Assembly: GCA_910578845.1 (NCBI GenBank)
Contig: CAJTSL010000036.1
Coordinates: 1 to 39,868, forward strand
Direction of reading: 5' to 3'
DNA: 39,868 nucleotides
From: an uncultured Lachnospiraceae bacterium
GTDB taxonomy: Bacteria; Bacillota; Clostridia; Lachnospirales; Lachnospiraceae
Within the stretch, counting starts at the first letter, position 1; the number at the start of each line of letters is the position of its first letter. Made by a program: the position numbers and the translations under genes. The notes under the pieces are model-generated. The model worked only from the letters and a program-made list of their open reading frames with translations, did no database searches and had not been told where the DNA came from. Positions 16,690 through 24,541 of the stretch are shown piece after piece.

Positions 16690-17577
16690 GTGAAAGAAAG
16701 ACTGGATATTTTGCTTGTCAGGCAGGGGCTTGCGCCTTCTAGGGAGAAAGCAAAAGCGATTATCATGACGGGCAATGTTTTTGTGGATGGGCAGCGGGAA
16801 GATAAGGCAGGCGCTGCATTTGAAGAGGCGAAAGTACGGATAGAAGTTAGGGGTTCCGTGCAGAAGTACGTCAGCAGAGGCGGGCTGAAATTAGAAAAAG
16901 CAATGGCAGCGTTTGGCATCAGCTTAGATCATACAATATGTATGGACATCGGGGCTTCTACAGGGGGATTTACAGATTGTATGCTTCAGAATGGGGCGGA
17001 TAAAGTCTATGCTGTAGATGTAGGACATGGACAGCTTGCCTGGAAGCTGCGTCAGGATGAGCGGGTCGTCTGTATGGAGAAGACGAACTTCCGCTATATG
17101 AAACCGGAAGACATTACCGAGGAACCGGATTTTGCGTCGATAGACGTTTCGTTTATTTCATTGACAAAGATATTGATCCCTGCGAGAAATATGCTAAAAG
17201 AGGACGGGCGCATCGTATGCCTGATCAAGCCTCAATTTGAAGCAGGCAAAGAAAAAGTAGGGAAAAAAGGCGTCGTTAGGGAGCCGGAGATTCACGAAGA
17301 AGTCATTTTGAAGATTGTCGTATATGCACAGCTTATTGGTTATACGGTGAAGGGCGTGACATTTTCACCGATTAAGGGGCCAGAAGGCAATATTGAATAT
17401 TTGCTTTATCTACAGAAGAATGACGATATTGCAGAAGAAATAGTGGCGTTAACAGAGAATGAGGCAGAGAAGGCATTGCAGGAGCTTCTCACGGAAGATA
17501 TGGCGCAGACAGTATCAGCTTCTATGTACAATGTTGTTATCAATACTGTAAAGGAAGCGCATCAGGGACTGGATTAG
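16690..17577 (+). CDS. tlyA: TlyA family rRNA 2'-O-methyltransferase
   Basis: SAM-dependent RNA methyltransferase with an N-terminal S4 RNA-binding domain (about residues 1-60) and an FtsJ-like Rossmann domain. Motif I is MDIGASTGGFTDCML, preceded by KYVSRGGLKLEKA. In Bacillus and mycobacterial relatives it modifies 16S/23S rRNA. GTG 16690 is preferred: GGAGG (16680-16684) lies 5 nt upstream and the product then begins MKERLDILLV like its relatives. ATG 16678 has no visible ribosome binding site and would place the GGAGG inside the gene. The nadK-argR-recN order downstream is canonical. Confidence 0.92.
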   Translation: MKERLDILLVRQGLAPSREKAKAIIMTGNVFVDGQREDKAGAAFEEAKVRIEVRGSVQKYVSRGGLKLEKAMAAFGISLDHTICMDIGASTGGFTDCMLQNGADKVYAVDVGHGQLAWKLRQDERVVCMEKTNFRYMKPEDITEEPDFASIDVSFISLTKILIPARNMLKEDGRIVCLIKPQFEAGKEKVGKKGVVREPEIHEEVILKIVVYAQLIGYTVKGVTFSPIKGPEGNIEYLLYLQKNDDIAEEIVALTENEAEKALQELLTEDMAQTVSASMYNVVINTVKEAHQGLD

Positions 17578-17598
17578 CGGAAGGACATGGGGTTGGAT

Positions 17599-18471
17599 AT
17601 GCGGCGTTTTTTCTTGATTACCAATAAAGTGAAAGACCCGGAAGAATGCTATACCGAAAAGATCATTGCGTATCTGGAAGCACACGGAGGAGAAGTGATG
17701 GGTGTAGCGAGCGGAGAGGCGACGGCGCATATAGCGCCTCCTGTAGGAACAGAATGCGTGATCGTCCTTGGCGGAGACGGGACTTTGCTAAAGGCAGCAC
17801 GGGATATTGTAGAATGCGAGATCCCATTGCTTGGCGTCAATCTTGGCACGTTAGGATATTTGGCGGAAGTAGAGATCAGCAATATTGAGGATGCCTTGGA
17901 CAAGCTTCTGCATGGGACATATATAATAGAAGAGAGAATGATGCTTACCGGAAGCGTGTGCCATAAGACGGAAGGGACATCCGGGGATGGTCATGGCTTT
18001 TCGGAAAAAATGCACAATTTTGCGTTGAACGATATTGTTATTTCCAGGTGCGGCTCTTTGCAAATACTACAATTTCATATCTATGTAAATGGACGGTTTT
18101 TAAACCGTTATAGTGCAGATGGCATGATCGTTGCGACGCCGACCGGCTCGACTGGCTATAATCTTTCGGCAGGCGGTCCCATCGTAGAACCGGGCGCCAG
18201 CCTTCTACTGTTGACGCCGATTTGCCCTCATACATTGAATACAAGAAGCATCATTTTATCACCGGAGGATGAAATAGAGATAGAGATCCCGGAAGGAAAA
18301 GAGAACACGGTACAGACGGTGGAAGCGAATTTCGATGGCGCACATAAGATCATATTGCAGACCGGGGATAAAATCATCATTCAAAAAGCGCCTGAAACAA
18401 CAGGTATCCTGAAACTGAATACGGAGAGCTTTTTGGAGATTTTGCATAAAAAAATGAGCGAGACTGTGTGA
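17599..18471 (+). CDS. nadK: NAD kinase
   Basis: Phosphorylates NAD to NADP. The GGDGTLLKAAR motif is conserved, followed by GVNLGTLGYLAE, the NDIV motif (FALNDIVI) and the glycine/threonine-rich DGMIVATPTGSTGYNLSAGG. ATG 17599 gives the family-like start MRRFFLITNKVKDP. An ATG at 17587 (four codons longer) sits one base after AAGGA, too close to be likely. A loop of about 15 residues rich in G, H, T (near residues 120-135) extends the usual spacing. About 290 residues. Confidence 0.93.
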   Translation: MRRFFLITNKVKDPEECYTEKIIAYLEAHGGEVMGVASGEATAHIAPPVGTECVIVLGGDGTLLKAARDIVECEIPLLGVNLGTLGYLAEVEISNIEDALDKLLHGTYIIEERMMLTGSVCHKTEGTSGDGHGFSEKMHNFALNDIVISRCGSLQILQFHIYVNGRFLNRYSADGMIVATPTGSTGYNLSAGGPIVEPGASLLLLTPICPHTLNTRSIILSPEDEIEIEIPEGKENTVQTVEANFDGAHKIILQTGDKIIIQKAPETTGILKLNTESFLEILHKKMSETV

Positions 18472-18483
18472 ATAAGGGTAGGT

Positions 18484-18621
18484 AGGTTGAAAAATCATGC
18501 TGATGCACTGATTTTTCAACCTGCAATCTGAGTCAGAGACGGGGATATGCATTGATCGCAGCCGGAAATTTGAGATTTCCGACGCGTACCAGAGCAGTAA
18601 ACTGCTCCGGCATGGCGATTA
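18484..18621 (+). promoter_or_regulatory. Three-hairpin intergenic region upstream of argR
   Basis: In the 174 bp between nadK and argR: AGGTTGAAAAATCA (18484-18497) pairs perfectly with 18509-18522 with no T tract after it; CGGAAAT (18563-18569) pairs with ATTTCCG (18575-18581); GAGCAG (18592-18597) pairs with CTGCTC (18602-18607). An outer pairing, TGATCGC (18553-18559) with GCGATTA (18615-18621) plus GCCGG (18561-18565) with CCGGC (18607-18611), would compete with the second and third hairpins. It could be an attenuator, an RNA element or a small palindromic repeat. No clear promoter was found. Confidence 0.5.
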
Positions 18622-18657
18622 GATTGAAAAAAACAGAGCGGAGTCATGGAGGAGAGC

Positions 18658-19110
18658 GTGAAGAAAAGCAGACATGAGAAAATCATAGAGCTGATAGGAA
18701 AGTATGAAATCGAGACGCAGGAAGAACTCGCGGACAGATTGCGCGGGGAAGGATATCAGGTCACGCAGGCTACCGTTTCAAGGGACATTAGGGAACTGAA
18801 GCTTTCTAAGATCATGGGGAAATCTGGCAGACAGAAGTATGCGCTCTATGAACAAGTAGACAATCAGCTTGGCGATAAATATATCCGAGTCTTGAAAGAT
18901 GGCTATGTCTCTATGGATATGGCACAGAATATTTTGGTCATGAAAACAGTCTCTGGTATGGCAATGGCGGTTGCCGCCTCAGTGGATGCCATGAAAATGC
19001 CGGAAATCGTTGGCTCAATTGCAGGAGATGATACGATTATGATGGCAATCAGGACTGTGGAAGATACGGCGTTAGTAATGGATAAAATAAAGAAAATGAT
19101 AGGGTATTAG
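18658..19110 (+). CDS. argR: Arginine repressor ArgR/AhrC
   Basis: Arginine-dependent hexameric repressor of arginine biosynthesis and activator of catabolism; AhrC in Bacillus. N-terminal winged helix (RHEKIIELIGKYEIETQEEL...VTQATVSRDIRELKL) and C-terminal oligomerisation/arginine-binding domain with GSIAGDDTIMMAIRT. GTG 18658 is preferred, with GGAGG 5 nt upstream and a family-like start MKKSRHEKI; ATG 18646 has poor spacing and would overlap that site. It lies before recN, as in most Firmicutes. No arginine gene is in the window, so its targets lie elsewhere. Confidence 0.94.
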   Translation: MKKSRHEKIIELIGKYEIETQEELADRLRGEGYQVTQATVSRDIRELKLSKIMGKSGRQKYALYEQVDNQLGDKYIRVLKDGYVSMDMAQNILVMKTVSGMAMAVAASVDAMKMPEIVGSIAGDDTIMMAIRTVEDTALVMDKIKKMIGY

Positions 19111-19115
19111 AAGTT

Positions 19116-20801
19116 ATGTTAACAAGCCTGTATGTAAAAAATCTTGCATTAATTGATGAAACGGAAGTTTATTTCGGGAACGGACTGAATATACTGACGG
19201 GAGAAACAGGAGCCGGGAAGTCCATTATCATCGGCTCTGTGAATCTTGCGCTTGGTGCGAAAGCAGAGAAAGAAATGATCCGCAGCGGAGCGGATTACGC
19301 ACTTGTGGAATTGGTCTTCCAGGTGGAAAAAGAGTCGCAGCGGCGTGAAATACGTGAATTAGAGCTTCCTATGGAAGAAGACGGATGCGTGATCTTACAA
19401 AGAAGGATTATGCCGGGAAAGTCTGTGTGCAAAGTTGGCGGAGAGACGGTCAGTGTCAAGCAGGTTAAGGCGCTTGCGGAGATCTTAATTGATATTCACG
19501 GACAGCATGAGCATCAGTCACTTTTGAAAGAAGCAAGACAGATGGAGATTCTGGATGATTATGCCAGGGAAGAGCTTGCTAGTGTGAAGAAAAAGCTAAA
19601 AGACTGCTATGAGCGCTACCGGGATGTCATGAAGGCGTTGGCCGAGCATGATATGGATGAAGAGACAAAGAAGCGGGAAATTTCCCTCGCCCAGTTTGAA
19701 GTGCAGGAAATAGAGGAAGCTTCGCTTACTGCCGGGGAAGACGAAGCACTGGAAAAGTCTTATAAAAAACTCGTGAACGGACAGAAGATACAAGAGGCGG
19801 TAACGGTAGCGCATCAGATGAGCGGCTATGAGAATGGTGGCGCAGGAGATGCCATTGGCAGGGCGTTAAGAGAGATCCGTAGCGTTTCGGCGTATGACGG
19901 GACATTAGAGGAATTTGAGAAGCAATTGCTTGATATTGATACATTGCTAAACGATTACAATAGGGCAGCGGCAGATTATCTCTCCAACCTAGAATTTGAC
20001 GAAGCCATGTTCTTGCAAGTAGAGAAAAGGCTTGATCTTATCAATCATTTAAAGACAAAATATGGTGATACGATAGAAGAAATTCTTGCATATCAGGAGA
20101 AGCTTCAGGAGAAACTGGATTGGTACCAGAATTTTGATGCCAGTAGAGAAGAGCTGATGCAATCAAAAGACCGTATCAAAAAGGAATTGCTACAGTTATG
20201 CGCGAAAGCTTCTAAGATCCGAAAACGTAGCGCAGATAAACTAGCGCAGTCTATGAAGAAAGCTTTGATAGATTTAAACTTTATGGATGTAGCATTTGAG
20301 ATCGGGATAGAATCCGAGGAAGATAAAATTACAGCGGACGGATATGATAAAGCATCCTTTCGGATATCCACGAATCCCGGAGAGGCTCTAAAGCCTCTCT
20401 CCCAAGTAGCAAGCGGCGGTGAGCTATCTAGGATCATGCTTGCGCTAAAGACGGTGCTGGCGGATAAGGATGAAATCGAAACGTTGATCTTTGATGAAAT
20501 TGATACGGGCATCAGTGGGAAAACTGCGTGGAAGGTATCCGAGAAAATGGGGATTTTGGGGAAAAGACATCAGTTGATCTGTATTACGCATCTGCCGCAG
20601 ATTGCAGCAATGGCAGATACCCATTTTCAAATTGAGAAATCTGTTACCGGAGAGCGGACAGCGACCAAAATCCGTGAGCTGGATGAGACAGAGAGCGTGG
20701 AAGAACTTGCTAGGATGCTTGGAGGCGCGTCTATTACGGAAAATGTTTTGAATAATGCGAGAGAGATGAAAGAATTGGCAAGAAAATCAAAGCAATATTA
20801 A
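19116..20801 (+). CDS. recN: DNA repair protein RecN
   Basis: SMC-like ATPase recruited early to DNA double-strand breaks. Walker A GETGAGKS lies at residues 29-36. A long coiled-coil middle follows, with a family-typical HGQHEHQSLL motif near residue 128. The C-terminal ABC signature LSQVASGGELSRIMLALK and Walker B TLIFDEIDTGISG are intact. Its 561 residues match the family. It starts 5 nt after argR. No LexA-like box precedes it, although recN is SOS-controlled in some bacteria. Confidence 0.96.
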   Translation: MLTSLYVKNLALIDETEVYFGNGLNILTGETGAGKSIIIGSVNLALGAKAEKEMIRSGADYALVELVFQVEKESQRREIRELELPMEEDGCVILQRRIMPGKSVCKVGGETVSVKQVKALAEILIDIHGQHEHQSLLKEARQMEILDDYAREELASVKKKLKDCYERYRDVMKALAEHDMDEETKKREISLAQFEVQEIEEASLTAGEDEALEKSYKKLVNGQKIQEAVTVAHQMSGYENGGAGDAIGRALREIRSVSAYDGTLEEFEKQLLDIDTLLNDYNRAAADYLSNLEFDEAMFLQVEKRLDLINHLKTKYGDTIEEILAYQEKLQEKLDWYQNFDASREELMQSKDRIKKELLQLCAKASKIRKRSADKLAQSMKKALIDLNFMDVAFEIGIESEEDKITADGYDKASFRISTNPGEALKPLSQVASGGELSRIMLALKTVLADKDEIETLIFDEIDTGISGKTAWKVSEKMGILGKRHQLICITHLPQIAAMADTHFQIEKSVTGERTATKIRELDETESVEELARMLGGASITENVLNNAREMKELARKSKQY

Positions 20802-20819
20802 ATTAAAATTGAAGTTTTA

Positions 20820-20868
20820 TCATATAATAAAAAGGACATACTTTTGTATGTTCTTTTTTATTATATGA
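20820..20868 (+). terminator. Long AT-rich hairpin terminator after recN
   Basis: A 22-nt arm starting TCATATAATAAAAAGG (20820-20841) pairs with 20846-20868 around a TTTT loop, with one bulge and one G-T wobble. The right arm contains a six-T run. A second T8 stretch near 20881-20890 may reinforce it. It separates the recN operon from spoIVB. Confidence 0.75.
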
Positions 20869-20927
20869 AAAATTACTGCGCTTTTTTTTGTGGAGACAGG
20901 TAAATGCTTTAGGAAAGGAACACAGAA

Positions 20928-22199
20928 ATGACTGATTATAAGATAAGAAGATATCGCGGATTTTTATATATATTGTTGGCCGCAGGACTTATTGCGCTAA
21001 CGGTGACTATCTATATTGACTATTGGAAAAAAGTGCCCTCCACGATTAAGATTCGCGCGGGAATTGAGCAGGAACTTGATTTCCGCGTTCCGGTGTCCGG
21101 TGAAATTTATAAAGAGGAGGCGATAGAGAGCCTTTCCAGTCAGGTAGAGAGCATTCATGTTAATTTTTCCAAAGGCGTTACGTTAAAAGCGAACCAGATG
21201 AACCATTATATAATGGATTTGAAATTATTTGGAATCCTTCCTTATAAAAGTGTTGATATTCAGGTCATACAGGATACGACGTTGATCCCTTCGGGCATTC
21301 CGATTGGGATATATGTCAAAACGGATGGTATTTTGGTCGTAGGGATCGGCGAGTTCGAAAACCAAAAAGGAGAAACGGTTTCCCCAGCCAAATATATCCT
21401 GCAAAGCGGCGATTATATCCTTGACGTTGACGGAGAGAAAATTGAAAATAAAAAGCAGTTTGTACAGATGATAGCCGATTCTGGCGGCAAGGAGATGATC
21501 ATGACGCTACGGCGTGGAGAAGAGATCATTGAAATCAAGATTAAGCCGGAAGGAAACCAGAACGCAGAATGGAAGCTCGGTATCTGGATCCGTGATAATG
21601 CACAGGGGATCGGGACATTGACTTATGTGGACACCGATGATACTTTTGGCGCGCTCGGTCATGGCATTAACGACGTAGACACGTCCACATTGATGCAGCT
21701 TGGCGAGGGGACTCTGTATAAGACGGAGATTATTGGTATTACAAGGGGGACGGATGGCGCGCCCGGGGAATTGACTGGATATATTGAATACGATAATGCC
21801 AATGTCATTGGTGAGATAACAGAGAATACGGCGGAAGGTATTTTTGGCGTGTGCGATGACCGGATTGTGCAGCAGACGCCTTATGAGGCGATCCCAATTG
21901 CATTAAAACAGGAAGTGCAGACCGGAGCGGCGCAGATTATCTGTTCTGTTACTGGGGAACCCAAATACTATGATATTGAGATTATGGAGCTGCATTTGGA
22001 AAGCGGCAACGTGAACAGGGGGCTTGTGATTAAAATCACCGACGAAGAGCTCCTAAGCCTTACCGGAGGGATCATCCAGGGGATGAGCGGAAGCCCGATC
22101 ATCCAGAACGGGAAGTTAGTAGGCGCTGTTACACATGTATTGGTGCAGGATGCGACAAGCGGCTATGGTATTTTCATCGAAAACATGCTGGTCCAATAA
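20928..22199 (+). CDS. spoIVB: SpoIVB serine peptidase (intercompartmental sporulation signal)
   Basis: S55-family peptidase made in the forespore and exported to the intermembrane space, where it triggers pro-sigma-K processing via SpoIVFA. One N-terminal membrane helix (about residues 11-30) is followed by a PDZ domain (about 120-210) and the peptidase domain. A likely catalytic triad is visible: H245 in GALGHGIND, D372 in KITDEELL, S387 in IQGMSGSPI. The D-to-S spacing of 15 is the same as D363/S378 of Bacillus subtilis. It has 423 residues. Its normal neighbour is spo0A, as here. Confidence 0.95.
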   Translation: MTDYKIRRYRGFLYILLAAGLIALTVTIYIDYWKKVPSTIKIRAGIEQELDFRVPVSGEIYKEEAIESLSSQVESIHVNFSKGVTLKANQMNHYIMDLKLFGILPYKSVDIQVIQDTTLIPSGIPIGIYVKTDGILVVGIGEFENQKGETVSPAKYILQSGDYILDVDGEKIENKKQFVQMIADSGGKEMIMTLRRGEEIIEIKIKPEGNQNAEWKLGIWIRDNAQGIGTLTYVDTDDTFGALGHGINDVDTSTLMQLGEGTLYKTEIIGITRGTDGAPGELTGYIEYDNANVIGEITENTAEGIFGVCDDRIVQQTPYEAIPIALKQEVQTGAAQIICSVTGEPKYYDIEIMELHLESGNVNRGLVIKITDEELLSLTGGIIQGMSGSPIIQNGKLVGAVTHVLVQDATSGYGIFIENMLVQ

Positions 22200-22291
22200 A
22201 ATATCGCGTGTTGCCTGAAAATTCCTCTAAAAATGTGCGATAACTAAATATTCCATAGCGCAATGACATTGTTTATAATAGGAGTAACGTC

Positions 22292-22345
22292 ATGGCATAT
22301 TTGGAGAATGAGGATGAAAATGGAGGGATTTTATGGAACAATTGA
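22292..22345 (+). CDS. Possible 17-codon leader ORF overlapping the spo0A start
   Basis: ATG 22292 lies 7 nt after AGGAG (22280-22284), and the frame runs 17 codons to a TGA at 22343-22345, crossing the spo0A' ATG at 22333 in another frame. Such an overlap could couple or dampen translation of spo0A'. Nothing but position and the ribosome binding site supports it. A TATAAT-like sequence lies at 22274-22279. Confidence 0.25.
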   Translation: MAYLENEDENGGILWNN

Positions 22346-22860
22346 ATTTAACCGTAACGAGAGATAATGAAAAAGTATACCAGATTTTAAATAATCTGAT
22401 GAGTGGGGATAAAGAGTTTCAAATCATGATAACCGTACCCTCCGGCAGACAAGGGAGCGTCCTGGCAGAGATGAATGACAGTATCAGGGGAGGCGAAGCA
22501 CATGATTTGGAGAAAGATGTTACGAACATGATACATGAAATCGGAGTGCCAGCACATATCAAAGGATATCAGTATCTGCGCGAAGCGATCATGATGTCCG
22601 TTGAAGATGTGGAGATGCTTGGCTCGATCACCAAAGTTCTGTATCCGACGATTGCCAGCAAATACCAGACGACGCCAAGCAGGGTAGAGCGTGCCATCAG
22701 ACATGCGATCGAGGTGGCATGGTCGAGAGGAAAGATGGAGACATTAGATGCCCTGTTTGGATATACGATCAATACGGGAAAAGGAAAACCGACGAACTCT
22801 GAATTTATTGCTTTGATTGCAGATAAAATTCGTTTGCAATACCGAAATTATAGCAATTAG
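22333..22860 (+). CDS. spo0A: Spo0A DNA-binding protein with vestigial receiver domain
   Basis: Master sporulation regulator at its canonical locus after spoIVB, but only 175 residues instead of about 260-270. Residues 63-172 are a complete Spo0A C-terminal DNA-binding domain, including HEIGVPAHIKGYQYLR, the TTPSRVERAIRHAIEVAW helix-turn-helix and GKPTNSEFIALIADKIR. Residues 1-34 resemble the start of a receiver (strand 1, helix 1, strand 2). The usual DD pair reads R10-D11, and everything holding the phospho-acceptor Asp and the switch Thr/Lys is absent; residues 35-62 form a short linker. An in-frame TGA at 22315 rules out an upstream start; GGAGGG gives good spacing to the ATG. It cannot be regulated by phosphorylation in the known way. 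Confidence 0.93.
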   Translation: MEQLNLTVTRDNEKVYQILNNLMSGDKEFQIMITVPSGRQGSVLAEMNDSIRGGEAHDLEKDVTNMIHEIGVPAHIKGYQYLREAIMMSVEDVEMLGSITKVLYPTIASKYQTTPSRVERAIRHAIEVAWSRGKMETLDALFGYTINTGKGKPTNSEFIALIADKIRLQYRNYSN

Positions 22861-22895
22861 TAGAAATAATCCTTTTATTACCATGGGAAATGAGG

Positions 22896-23028
22896 TATAA
22901 TAGACGCAAGCCCGGCAGCTTGCGTCTGGAGAATTGTTTGCAATTCTTGTTGAAGGTGCCAAGGATTGCGGCATCGGATATCTCGATGGGCCGACAGAAG
23001 CGGTTCTGCCTCTAATGGGGCTGTATTA
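22896..23028 (+). promoter_or_regulatory. glgA -10-like site and hairpin-rich leader
   Basis: TATAAT at 22896-22901 has no convincing -35. A perfect 10 bp inverted repeat follows (AGACGCAAGC 22902-22911 with GCTTGCGTCT 22918-22927). Further stems are AGAATTG/CAATTCT (22930-22936, 22941-22947), CATCG/CGATG (22972-22976, 22984-22988) and CAGAA/TTCTG (22995-22999, 23004-23008). The first repeat would overlap the start site of a transcript made from this -10, so it may be an operator, or the real start may lie upstream. I cannot match the leader to a known riboswitch class. Confidence 0.45.
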
Positions 23029-23058
23029 TGAGGAATATGTATAGTGGAGGGTTATTTC

Positions 23059-24504
23059 ATGAAAAAGATTCTATTTGTTGCATCGGAAGGTGTGCCATTT
23101 ATCAAAACAGGCGGTCTGGCGGATGTTGTCGGCTCTTTGCCCAAATGTATTGATAAGCAATATTTTGATGTAAGAGTAATTCTTCCCAAATATACCTGTA
23201 TGTCACAGAAGATGAAAGATTTATTACAGTATAAGACTCATTTTTATATGGACTTTCATTGGAAAAATGAATATGTAGGTATTCTAGAAGCGGAAGTAGA
23301 CGGCGTAAAATACTATTTTATTGACAATGAATCCTTTTTTAACGGGTTTAAGCCCTACAGTGACAATGCATTATTTGAAATTGAAAAGTATGCGTATTTT
23401 TGTAAAGCGGCATTATCCATTTTGCCGGTAATTGATTTTAGGCCTGATTTGATCCATTGCCATGACTGGCAGACTGGGTTGATTCCGGTTTACTTGAAAG
23501 AGCGATTCCAGGGCGGGGATTTTTACCGCGGCATTAAAACGGCTATGACAATCCATAACCTGAAATTCCAAGGGAAATGGAGCGTTAAAGAAGTAAGGGA
23601 GATTACCGGCCTGCCGGAGTATTTCTTTACAGCCGATAAATTGGAAGCTTATAAAGATGCCAATCTGTTAAAAGGCGGTCTCGTATATGCAGATGCCATT
23701 ACGACAGTCAGCGATACTTATGCCGAAGAGATTAAGACGGCATTCTACGGTGAAGGCTTGAACGGCTTGCTTTGCGCAAGGACAAATGATTTGCGCGGTA
23801 TTGTGAACGGCATTGATTATGATGATTTTAACCCGGAAACGGATTCTAATATCCCATATGCTTATAATGCGATGAACTTCCGGAAAGAAAAGGTGAAAAA
23901 CAAACGTGCGCTCCAGGAAGAGCTGGGGCTTGTACAGGATGACAAGGCCATGATGATTGGTGTTGTGTCCAGACTGACCGGACAGAAAGGCTTTGATCTG
24001 ATCTCTTATGTCATGGATGATCTGTGTCAGGATAATATACAGCTTGTTGTGCTGGGAACCGGTGAGGAACAATATGAGAATATGTTCCGCCATTTTGATT
24101 GGAAATATCATGGAAAGGTTTCCGCAAACATTTATTATTCGGATGCATTGTCCCATAAGATTTATGCGGCAAGCGATGCGTTCTTAATGCCTTCCTTGTT
24201 TGAACCCTGTGGGTTAAGCCAGTTAATGTCGCTTCGTTATGGCACCGTGCCGATCGTGCGCGAAACAGGCGGGTTAAAAGATACGGTACAGCCATATAAT
24301 GAATATGAGAGCACGGGAACAGGTTTTAGTTTTGTAAATTATAATGCGCATGAGATGCTTAGCACAATTCGATATGCGGAACATATTTATTACGACAAGA
24401 AGAGAGAGTGGAATAAAATTGTAGACCGTGCTATGGCAGCAGATTTCTCATGGCACGTATCCGCTAAGAAATATCAGGAAATGTATGACTGGCTGATAGG
24501 CTAA
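23059..24504 (+). CDS. glgA: Glycogen synthase (ADP-glucose type, GT5)
   Basis: Transfers glucose from ADP-glucose to the growing alpha-1,4-glucan. The N-terminal KTGGLADVVGSLPK motif binds ADP-glucose, the middle holds HCHDWQTGLIPVYLK, and the C-terminal GT-B lobe has PSLFEPCGLSQLMSLRYGTVPIVRETGGL. About 481 residues is normal. ATG 23059 is preferred, 7 nt after GGAGGG; a GTG at 23044 would overlap that site. No glgB, glgC, glgD or glgP is adjacent, which is unusual for glycogen genes. Sporulating Clostridia accumulate glycogen-like granulose, which may explain the position next to spo0A (inference). Confidence 0.95.
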   Translation: MKKILFVASEGVPFIKTGGLADVVGSLPKCIDKQYFDVRVILPKYTCMSQKMKDLLQYKTHFYMDFHWKNEYVGILEAEVDGVKYYFIDNESFFNGFKPYSDNALFEIEKYAYFCKAALSILPVIDFRPDLIHCHDWQTGLIPVYLKERFQGGDFYRGIKTAMTIHNLKFQGKWSVKEVREITGLPEYFFTADKLEAYKDANLLKGGLVYADAITTVSDTYAEEIKTAFYGEGLNGLLCARTNDLRGIVNGIDYDDFNPETDSNIPYAYNAMNFRKEKVKNKRALQEELGLVQDDKAMMIGVVSRLTGQKGFDLISYVMDDLCQDNIQLVVLGTGEEQYENMFRHFDWKYHGKVSANIYYSDALSHKIYAASDAFLMPSLFEPCGLSQLMSLRYGTVPIVRETGGLKDTVQPYNEYESTGTGFSFVNYNAHEMLSTIRYAEHIYYDKKREWNKIVDRAMAADFSWHVSAKKYQEMYDWLIG

Positions 24505-24541
24505 CCACCTAAGCACCGCAAAGGATGGATGGAAACGGAAT

